From positions 1 through 7,051 of the forward strand of contig JAFGTL010000256.1 of the NCBI GenBank assembly GCA_016934125.1: a stretch of DNA of 7,051 nucleotides, read 5' to 3'. A model generated the notes under the pieces. The model saw only the letters and a list, made by a program, of their open reading frames with translations. It made no database searches and was not told the origin of the DNA. The position numbers and the translations under genes were made by a program. Below are positions 1 to 5,529 of the stretch, piece by piece; positions within the stretch are counted from its first letter, which is position 1, and each line of letters begins with the position of its first letter. Source of the stretch: Candidatus Hydrogenedentota bacterium. GTDB lineage: Bacteria > Hydrogenedentota > Hydrogenedentia > Hydrogenedentales > SLHB01.

Positions 1-61
1 CGGCCCCGATGGGGAGACTGTGCGCTTGTGGTCCAGCCGGGAATCTGGGGATACTTGAGGC

Positions 62-90
62 GGGGCTTGACAGGGGGATGGGGGATGGGG
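62..90 (+). other. Four-G-run (G-quadruplex-type) motif upstream of the IclR gene
   Basis: Four runs of four or five G lie on the + strand at 62-65, 73-77, 80-84 and 87-90. The loops are 7, 2 and 2 bases. The last three runs form a 7-base tandem repeat of GGGGGAT. This fits the usual pattern for an intramolecular G-quadruplex with up to four tetrads. A TTGACA hexamer (67-72) lies in the first loop. The pattern is read directly; folding or regulatory effect is inference, and G-runs arise more easily by chance in GC-rich DNA. Confidence 0.5.
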
Positions 91-124
91 CAGAATTTTG
101 TTATATGCACAGCATTTTTACAAT
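67..124 (+). promoter_or_regulatory. Probable promoter/operator region of the IclR-family gene
   Basis: An AT-rich island (about 94-126) stands out from the GC-rich surroundings just ahead of the regulator gene. Two sigma70-like arrangements can be read. One is TTGACA (67-72), an 18-base spacer and CAGAAT (91-96). The other is TTGTTA (98-103), a 15-base spacer and TACAAT (119-124). Between them is a perfect inverted repeat, ATGC-ACA-GCAT (105-115), flanked by TTGT (98-101) and ACAA (120-123). That would suit an autoregulatory operator, since IclR-family proteins usually bind short palindromes near their own promoters. Neither promoter is a clean match, so the region is more secure than the exact boxes. 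Confidence 0.4.
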
Positions 125-143
125 ATGGAATCTCGACGGCGAC

Positions 144-149
144 GGAGGG
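144..149 (+). promoter_or_regulatory. Ribosome binding site that sets the IclR start at 158
   Basis: GGAGGG lies 8 bases before the ATG at 158. The same frame is open further up, with a TTG at 98 and an ATG at 125. Those starts lack comparable Shine-Dalgarno sites, fall inside the AT-rich promoter island, and would add an Arg-rich leader not expected in the family. Confidence 0.7.
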
Positions 150-157
150 CGGCGGTC

Positions 158-913
158 ATGATCCAGGTTGTCCATCGGGCGTGCGATATTCTCGAGGCGT
201 TGGCCGGGCAACCCGAGGCGCCCCAACCGTTGGGCGCCATCGCGGACGGGCTCGGCCTGAACCACGCCACCTGCGCGAACATCCTCAAGACGCTCGTGAA
301 CCGCGGCTACGTCGAACAGGTTGCGCCGAAACAAGGCTACCTCCTCGGACCGATGGCGTACTTCCTCGCAGGCCGGGGCGCTTACCGCCGGGGGTTGGTG
401 GCGGCTGCGGAGCCGGTGGTGGGGGCGCTGGCGCGGGAACTGGGCGAGCCGGTGTTGCTGGTGATGGTGCGGGGCGGCCGGCGCTACATCCTGTGCCACG
501 CCGAGGGCTCGGAGGGCGTCGAGGTGAGCCGGCGGGTGCTGTTCGACGAGAACGTATGGCGGACGCCGACGGGCCGGCTGTTGATGGCGTGGTGCGATGA
601 CGAGGAACGGGCGCGCTTCATCCGGGAGCACGGGCTGCCGGGCGAGGACTGGCGCGAGGCGCGTTCCGAGCAGGATCTCAACCGGCTGCTCGAGGGGATC
701 CGGAAGGCGGATCGTCTGGTGCTCGAGGTGGCGGGCGACGTGCGAGCCGTGGCGTATGCGGTGCGCGACAACGGCCGGGTGATCGCGGCGGTGGGCACCT
801 ACCTGCCGTCGTTCCGGTTCCGGGGCGCCCACCGCCGGGCCGTACTCCAGGGCGTCGAGCGAGCCAGCCGCGCCATCAGCGACGCGATAACGACGGGGCC
901 GCGGGACGCGTAG
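158..913 (+). CDS. IclR-family transcriptional regulator
   Basis: A 251-residue DNA-binding regulator, the normal IclR-family length. Residues 1-65 form the winged helix-turn-helix: an opening helix (VHRACDILEAL), a helix-turn-helix around residues 25-50 (LGAIADGLGLNHATCANILK) and a wing ending GYLLG. Residues 75-245 match the effector-binding domain, including the characteristic TPTGRLLMAW block (136-145) and the GRVIAAVGTYLP stretch (206-217). Family members usually bind as dimers or tetramers and respond to small carboxylic or aromatic metabolites; the ligand here cannot be read. The start is placed at ATG 158 because of the GGAGGG site; earlier in-frame starts are less likely. The gene ends 38 bases before the Fe-S protein gene on the same strand, so local control of that gene, or co-transcription with it, is plausible but inferred. 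Family assignment is firm. Confidence 0.93.
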   Translation: MIQVVHRACDILEALAGQPEAPQPLGAIADGLGLNHATCANILKTLVNRGYVEQVAPKQGYLLGPMAYFLAGRGAYRRGLVAAAEPVVGALARELGEPVLLVMVRGGRRYILCHAEGSEGVEVSRRVLFDENVWRTPTGRLLMAWCDDEERARFIREHGLPGEDWREARSEQDLNRLLEGIRKADRLVLEVAGDVRAVAYAVRDNGRVIAAVGTYLPSFRFRGAHRRAVLQGVERASRAISDAITTGPRDA

Positions 914-937
914 GGCCCGGGGCCAGTATCCATGGAG

Positions 938-943
938 AAGGAG
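938..943 (+). promoter_or_regulatory. Ribosome binding site of the Fe-S protein gene
   Basis: AAGGAG lies 8 bases before the ATG at 952. No independent promoter is evident in the 38 bases after the regulator gene, which favours a shared transcript. Confidence 0.65.
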
Positions 944-951
944 CGATTCCT

Positions 952-2358
952 ATGAACTTGACGGAAGAAGTGCGGGCCGAGGCGACGCGGCTGGGTGCGG
1001 ACGTGGTCGGATTCGCGCCGGTGGATCGGTTTGCGAACGCGCCGCTCCGGATGAGCCCCCAAGGGTTGTTGCCGGGCTCGAAGTTCGTGGTGGTATGCGG
1101 GATGCACCACCTCGATGCGGCCGTGGAACTGGGCGGATTCCCGACGCCCCACGATGCGGCCGCCTACGGCTCCCAGTGCTGGGGGCAGAATTTCCAGTTG
1201 GACGATCTCTCGTTCCGGCTGGCCCGGTTCCTCGAAGCGCGCGGCCACCGGGCCCTGTGCATCTCGGCGAGCAACATCTGGCGCTACAAGGGTTACAAAG
1301 ACATCGGCGTCGATTTCGCCCCCGACATGGCCCATCGCTACGCGGCGGTGGCCGCGGGCCTCGCCGAGATCGGGTGGAACAACCTCGCGTTGACGCCCGA
1401 GTTCGGCCCGCGCTGCCGGTTCGTGTCGGTGGTGACGGATGCCGAGTTCGAGGCGACGCCCATGTACGAGGGCGAGCCGCTGTGCGATAAGTGCATGGCG
1501 TGCGTGCGCAACTGCCCGACGGAGGCCTTCGAGAAGGAGGTGAAAGGCCTGACGGCCGTCGAGATCGGCACGCGCCGGTTCGAGTTCCCCGAGACGAACA
1601 AGTGGCGGTGCGCGTGGGCCGAGAACTTCTGCCTGAACCTCGCCCTGCCCATCCCGGATAAAGTCGACGAGTCCGTGATCCGCGCCCACATCGAGAAACA
1701 CGGCATGCACGGGGGCGAACTGGGCTCGTGCCTCAAGTACTGCATGGTGCCCCGTAAACGCACCTTCGATCCCGACTATTGCCGCGGCCCGCGCCGCGTG
1801 AAGACGCCCGACGGCCGCACCGGCGATGAACTTGTGGCCGCCCTGGGCGCCCTTGCCGATCGGTATCCCATCGACGTGTGGGCCGTGGGCGCGGCGTCGC
1901 GGTTCGCCGATGACGGGCCGTTCCATCCCGCCTACCACCTCCCCGACGCGCGCACCGTGATCAGCATCGGCATGAGCGCGCCGCCGGGCAGCGAGGGCAA
2001 CGGGGAGACGAAGGAGGCGGCTCCTACGGTATCTCGCCTTCAACATGGCCCACCTGCTCGATATGGCGGGGCACTCGGCGATCACGCTGCCGTTTCTCTA
2101 CGATCACCTGGTGGCCCAGGAACTCGATGTGCTCGAAGACGGCCGGCAGTACATGACGGTATTCACGAGCGCGGAACTCCCCGAGGGCGTACATCTCAAG
2201 CGCGACGACGGCCCGACAAGCGCGGACGCCATCGCGGAATGCGCCAAGGCGGCCGGGGTGGATCTGGTGGGGTTCTTCGGGGCGCAGCGGTTCGCCGCGT
2301 TCAAGGCGGCCCTGGCCGGCACGGGCCTCGTGCCGGCCGAATGCGTCCGCGTCCATGA
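952..2358 (+). CDS. QueG/reductive-dehalogenase-like 4Fe-4S protein, N-terminal part (frame-interrupted)
   Basis: The genuine coding part is residues 1 to about 356 (to about 2019). Beyond that the frame reads Arg/Gly-rich shadow sequence to the stop at 2358. Module 1 (about 1-285) resembles epoxyqueuosine reductase and the catalytic part of reductive dehalogenases. It has an opening D17-x8-RFA motif, then DFAP (121-124) matching the D-T-A/G-P motif that holds the catalytic Asp of QueG. Next come GLAEIGWNN and LTPEFG, followed by a ferredoxin site C178-x2-C181-x2-C184-x3-C188-P. Further cysteines at 220, 227, 260 and 264 may bind a second cluster. The QueG-like Lys of the G-K-N segment is not conserved. 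Residues from about 294 begin a second, related module (D308-x8-RFA, then VISIGMS) cut by the frame change. There is no Tat or Sec signal, so it is probably cytoplasmic. Corrinoid binding and substrate are unknown. It is unlikely to be a true QueG because of its multi-module build. Confidence 0.75.
   Translation: MNLTEEVRAEATRLGADVVGFAPVDRFANAPLRMSPQGLLPGSKFVVVCGMHHLDAAVELGGFPTPHDAAAYGSQCWGQNFQLDDLSFRLARFLEARGHRALCISASNIWRYKGYKDIGVDFAPDMAHRYAAVAAGLAEIGWNNLALTPEFGPRCRFVSVVTDAEFEATPMYEGEPLCDKCMACVRNCPTEAFEKEVKGLTAVEIGTRRFEFPETNKWRCAWAENFCLNLALPIPDKVDESVIRAHIEKHGMHGGELGSCLKYCMVPRKRTFDPDYCRGPRRVKTPDGRTGDELVAALGALADRYPIDVWAVGAASRFADDGPFHPAYHLPDARTVISIGMSAPPGSEGNGETKEAAPTVSRLQHGPPARYGGALGDHAAVSLRSPGGPGTRCARRRPAVHDGIHERGTPRGRTSQARRRPDKRGRHRGMRQGGRGGSGGVLRGAAVRRVQGGPGRHGPRAGRMRPRP
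2012..2025 (+). other. Frame-change point with AGGAG/CTCCT hairpin inside the Fe-S gene (locus 952-3172)
   Basis: Up to about 2019 the frame starting at 952 has G or C at nearly every third codon position. After that the signal drops, and from about 2018-2027 the +1 frame takes over (reading RLLRYLAFNMAHLLD) and stays good to 3172. The switch coincides with AGGAG-GCGG-CTCCT, a 5-base-pair inverted repeat with a 4-base loop that also contains an SD-like AGGAGG (2012-2017). Joining the frames here gives exactly the length expected from module 3: 31 residues from the VI(S/V)(I/L)G strand to the AF(N/V)M motif in both. The simplest reading is a one-base indel (mutation or sequencing/assembly error). 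Programmed +1 frameshifting is a less likely alternative, because no stop codon or classic slippery codon is present. Confidence 0.75.
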
Positions 2359-3172
2359 TCGCGGTGCGCTGTATACGCCCTTCGTGCCCGATGTCGAGCG
2401 CGCGCCGTCCCGCGTCAAGGGCCTCGAGGACTGGCTCGCTGGCGCGCAGTCCGTCATCGTGCTCGGCCTCCATTTCCCGGACACCGTGCTGGATACGGCC
2501 AAGGTAACGCCCGCCGAAACCACCGGGCCCTTCGCCTTCGTCATGTACGAATCGCTCCGCCTGCTCAGCGACGCCGCCATGCAGGTGGTGAAACGCCTGA
2601 AAGATACGGGCTACCGCGCCGTACTCGCCACCGATCTCACGGGACTAGCCTCGCAAGCCGCCAATCCCCGCGGCCGCCAAGTGGATCTCCGTGGAAACCG
2701 GTTTGCGGCCGTGCTGGCGGGGCTCGGCACCATCGGCCTCCACGGCCACGTGCTGACGCCCGAGTTCGGCGTGCGGCAGCGGTTTCTCGCCATCGTCACC
2801 GACTGCCCGATCCCGGACAGCCCCTTGTGCACCGCGCCGAGCGCCTGTGCGGCCTGCGATAAGGACTGCCTCGATGCCTGCCCGACGCGCGCGATCCAGG
2901 GCGACACCGTGCCGCTCACCGTCGGGGGCGTCCAGTTCGACGTGCCCCGCGTGGCCGGGCTGGCGTGCGACTGGGCGAAGCTATACGGGCTGAGCGGCGA
3001 GGCCGGCGCCAAGTATCTCGGACTCGGTGTCGATGTGCCCGTGCCGGACGCGCCCTCCGGGGCCGACGTGGCCAAGGCCGCCGCCTCGGCCGAGTTCGGC
3101 GTGCAGAAGCGGCTGCTCAGTCTCGCCGAAGAGTGCGTGCGCGTGTGCCCGGCCCACAAGGCGGGCGGGTAG
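2045..3172 (+). CDS. QueG/reductive-dehalogenase-like 4Fe-4S protein, C-terminal part (frame-interrupted)
   Basis: Most likely the continuation of the protein begun at 952 after a one-base frame change. The ATG at 2045 is only the first Met in this frame and has no SD site at normal distance. Residues 1-55 complete the middle half-module, which lacks any Fe-S cysteine motif. Residues 57-375 form module 3. It has D73-x8-RFA, VIVLGLHFP, then VDLRG (213-217) where module 1 has the D-x-A-P active-site motif, so the Asp is kept but the A-P is lost. GLGTIGLHG and LTPEFG follow. The cysteine region is C262, C268-x2-C271-x3-C275-x3-C279-P, one residue longer in the middle spacing than the normal C-x2-C-x2-C-x3-C-P. 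C308 and the terminal C364-x3-C368-P parallel C220 and C260/C264 of module 1. These differences suggest modules 1 and 3 are not equivalent: module 3 may serve electron transfer while module 1 holds the active site. This is inference. Confidence 0.75.
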   Translation: MAHLLDMAGHSAITLPFLYDHLVAQELDVLEDGRQYMTVFTSAELPEGVHLKRDDGPTSADAIAECAKAAGVDLVGFFGAQRFAAFKAALAGTGLVPAECVRVHDRGALYTPFVPDVERAPSRVKGLEDWLAGAQSVIVLGLHFPDTVLDTAKVTPAETTGPFAFVMYESLRLLSDAAMQVVKRLKDTGYRAVLATDLTGLASQAANPRGRQVDLRGNRFAAVLAGLGTIGLHGHVLTPEFGVRQRFLAIVTDCPIPDSPLCTAPSACAACDKDCLDACPTRAIQGDTVPLTVGGVQFDVPRVAGLACDWAKLYGLSGEAGAKYLGLGVDVPVPDAPSGADVAKAAASAEFGVQKRLLSLAEECVRVCPAHKAGG

Positions 3173-3195
3173 CGCGCGCCGTCACGGCCTGTCCG

Positions 3196-3888
3196 TCAGG
3201 GCGCCGGCTCGTAGCGGTAGCCGACGCCGTACACCGTCTGGATGATGGCGGGGTTCTTCGGATCGCGCTCGATGCGTTTCCGGAGCTGTGAGATGTACTG
3301 ATCGAGCGTGCGGCTGTTGGGCACGTAGTCGAGCCCCCAGCATTCGTTGAAGAACGTGTCGCGGCCCACGACTTCGCCCGCTTTGGTGTGGAGCAGTTCG
3401 AGAATCCTCACCTCGCGCAGGCTGAGGTCGATGGCGGTGTCGCCGCGGCGGGCGCGGAGTTCGGCGGGGAACACCTCGAGATCGTTGAGGCGGAACGCGG
3501 CGTGGGATTCGGCGGCGGCGGGCAGGGCCATGCACCGGCGGGTGACGGCGCGGATGCGGGCGACAACCTCGTGGACGCCGAAGGGTTTCATGATGAAATC
3601 GTCCGCCCCGAGTTCGAGCCCGACGACTTTGTCGATCTCCTCGGACTTGGCGCTGAGGAAGATGATGGGAATCTGCGGGTTCCGGCCGCGAATGGCCTTG
3701 CACACGGCGTAACCGTCGACATTGGGCATCATGATGTCGAGGCAGATGAAGTCGGGCGACTCGCGCTCGAACAGTTCGAGGGCCTCGCGGCCATCGCACG
3801 CGCCGACCACCTCGTAGCCCTCGCGGCGGAGCACCTCGATGAGCCCGTCGCGGGTGTAGGCATCGTCTTCAGCCACCAGCACTCTCAT
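3196..3888 (-). CDS. OmpR/PhoB-type response regulator
   Basis: A 230-residue two-component response regulator and the probable partner of the kinase just upstream. Receiver domain, residues 1-120: acidic pair D8/D9, phospho-acceptor D51 (CLDIMMP), S79 in place of the usual T/S, and K101 in KPF. The output domain, about 133-227, is a winged helix of the OmpR family: LREVRILELL, GRDTFFNECWG, the recognition helix region RTLDQYISQLRKRIE and the closing IIQTVYGVGYRYE. Phosphorylation by the kinase should control DNA binding; targets are unknown. The ATG at 3888 has GGAGG 6 bases upstream (3895-3899), and that site lies inside the last codons of the kinase gene. The two frames overlap by 20 bases, which implies translational coupling. 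All key residues are present. Confidence 0.96.
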   Translation of the reverse strand: MRVLVAEDDAYTRDGLIEVLRREGYEVVGACDGREALELFERESPDFICLDIMMPNVDGYAVCKAIRGRNPQIPIIFLSAKSEEIDKVVGLELGADDFIMKPFGVHEVVARIRAVTRRCMALPAAAESHAAFRLNDLEVFPAELRARRGDTAIDLSLREVRILELLHTKAGEVVGRDTFFNECWGLDYVPNSRTLDQYISQLRKRIERDPKNPAIIQTVYGVGYRYEPAP

Positions 3889-5524
3889 GGTCGTCCTCCA
3901 TCATGGGCCGGGCGTGGATGCGCAGCGTGAACCGCGCGCCGCCCCCGCCGCCGGATTCGAGCACGAGATCGCCGCCGTGCAGCCGGGCCAGATCGCGAGC
4001 GATGGCCAGGCCGATGCCCGTGCCGGCCACGCCGTCGTTGACGCGGTTGCTCACGCGATAGAACGGCTCGAACACGCGGGCCCGGTGCTCGGCGGGAATG
4101 CCCGGGCCGCTGTCCGCGACGCACACCGTCACCGTGTCGCCCTCCTGGCGCGTCTCGACGTCGACGCGATCGCCGGACAAGGCGTATTTCTCGACGTTGC
4201 TCAACAGGTTGCCCACGATCTGGGCGAGCACGTCCTGATCGAATTCGGCATCGCGGGCGGCGCCGGCCGTGAAGTGCGCGGCGACGCCGTGGCGCCCGAG
4301 GTTCTCGTCGAACTGATCGATCACGGCGCGCACCACCGCGTCTACGTTGCCGCGGGTGCGGTGCGGCGTGAGCGCGCTGCGCTGCCTGCGGCCGAAGGTG
4401 AGCACGTTGCCGATGAGGCGGCTCAACCGGCGGCTCTCGGACACGATCACGTGCAAGCGCGCCCGGGCCGGCTCCTCCTCGTCGCCGCCGAGCTCGTCAT
4501 CGAGCATCTCGGCGTACATCCGGATGTTGGTGAGGGGCGTCTTCAACTCGTGCGACACCTGATTCACGAAACTCACCCGTTGCGCGGCCTCGCGCATGTC
4601 GCGCGCGCTTTCGCGGTAGAAGTAGGTGGCGAGCCCGATGAGCGCGGCCGCGAGCACGGCGAGCCCGAGCCCGAGGCCGAACCACGTCGTGCGTTGAAAC
4701 GCCCCCTCGATGGCGGCATCCGGCGCGTAATACGTGAGGCGCCACGCGCTCAGCGGCGGATTGAGCCGCACCTCGACCACGGGTTCGTCGGCCCCGGCGG
4801 GCTCGTAGACGCCCCACTGATACAGTCCTGCGCCCTGGGCGTCGAGCAGGGCGATGCGCTCCTCGACGGGCGCGGCCCCTTCGATGCCGGGCGTGTCCGG
4901 CAGGGCGGCGAGTACGTCGGCGATGAAGCGTGCGCGGTTGAGTTCCGCCCCCACTACGGCGTCCGCGTCATCGCGCCACCAGAAGATCAGGTTGAGTCCG
5001 TTGCTCCAATACCAGGTGTGCCAGCCTTTGCCCGGCAGGGCCGGGGCCGGCGGGAAGGCCGCCTGCTGGGCCATCTTGCTCTGGGCGGCCTGCTGAGGCA
5101 TTGCGCGGGCGCGCTGCTCGCCCGCCGGCCCGGGGATCGCCTTGTTGATCCAGACTTCGCGCGTCCGCAGGAGGAAGTCGCGTTCCGCCTCGGTGGCCGG
5201 GGCGTCCGGGGCCGGATAGACGAGTTCGCCGGTGGCGTCGAGCACGAAGAACTGGCGCACGAGGCCCGATCGGAACGCACGCGCGCGCAATTCGTCGGGC
5301 GACAGCATGGACAGGCCCTCGCCGGCCATGAGTTCGCGCTCGCGCGCAGCCACTTGGGCGTCGACAAGCCCGGCCACGTCGCCGAGTTTGGCCGCGATGA
5401 TCTCGCGGAACCGGTGGCGCACCATTTCGCGCTCATCGCGAACGAGTTGCACCCCGAGCCATGCGAGCACGGCCAGGGGTGCAACCACGATCACGAGGAG
5501 TGTGATCAGAAGTCGTCGTCGCAA
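3869..5524 (-). CDS. Membrane sensor histidine kinase
   Basis: A 551-residue inner-membrane kinase. Transmembrane helix 1 is at about residues 5-24. An extracytoplasmic sensor of about 250 residues follows (25-279), split by a Q/A/P-rich stretch at about 140-165. Helix 2 is at about 281-303. The H-box VSHELKTPLTN carries H325, only about 20 residues after helix 2, so there is no room for a normal HAMP domain. The ATPase domain has the N-box (N443, NLLSNVEKYA), G1 (D471, DSGPGIP), F-box (FEPFYR) and G2 (GTGIGLAIA, 501-509). The kinase should autophosphorylate on H325 and pass phosphate to D51 of the regulator. The sensor domain is not one I recognise; a Cache-like fold is possible. The start is TTG with only a weak upstream SD. 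It lies 5 bases after the stop of the VWA gene, pointing to translation coupled to that gene. There is no in-frame ATG before the first membrane helix. Confidence 0.94.
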   Translation of the reverse strand: MRRRLLITLLVIVVAPLAVLAWLGVQLVRDEREMVRHRFREIIAAKLGDVAGLVDAQVAARERELMAGEGLSMLSPDELRARAFRSGLVRQFFVLDATGELVYPAPDAPATEAERDFLLRTREVWINKAIPGPAGEQRARAMPQQAAQSKMAQQAAFPPAPALPGKGWHTWYWSNGLNLIFWWRDDADAVVGAELNRARFIADVLAALPDTPGIEGAAPVEERIALLDAQGAGLYQWGVYEPAGADEPVVEVRLNPPLSAWRLTYYAPDAAIEGAFQRTTWFGLGLGLAVLAAALIGLATYFYRESARDMREAAQRVSFVNQVSHELKTPLTNIRMYAEMLDDELGGDEEEPARARLHVIVSESRRLSRLIGNVLTFGRRQRSALTPHRTRGNVDAVVRAVIDQFDENLGRHGVAAHFTAGAARDAEFDQDVLAQIVGNLLSNVEKYALSGDRVDVETRQEGDTVTVCVADSGPGIPAEHRARVFEPFYRVSNRVNDGVAGTGIGLAIARDLARLHGGDLVLESGGGGGARFTLRIHARPMMEDDHESAGG

Positions 5525-5529
5525 GACAC

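Noticed and set aside
28..600. 190-codon open frame on the + strand overlapping the IclR gene
   Set aside because: Gly/Arg-rich shadow translation; the IclR frame explains the same DNA with a full domain match.
799..2085. 428-codon open frame on the - strand across the Fe-S gene
   Set aside because: A shadow frame with no motif; the + strand carries the ferredoxin and QueG-like motifs here.
2045..3172. C-terminal Fe-S frame as an independent gene with its own start at 2045
   Set aside because: No SD site at proper distance. The coding signal continues smoothly upstream of the ATG in this frame to about 2018, and the first 55 residues complete the half-module begun in the other frame.
952..3172. 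Naming the Fe-S protein queG or rdhA
   Set aside because: Only module-level similarity can be seen. There is no Tat signal as in respiratory RdhA, and the triple-module build and lost QueG residues argue against a direct gene symbol.
3184..3196. ACGG-cctgt-CCGT inverted repeat as an intrinsic terminator
   Set aside because: The stem is only 4 base pairs and no U-tract follows on either strand.
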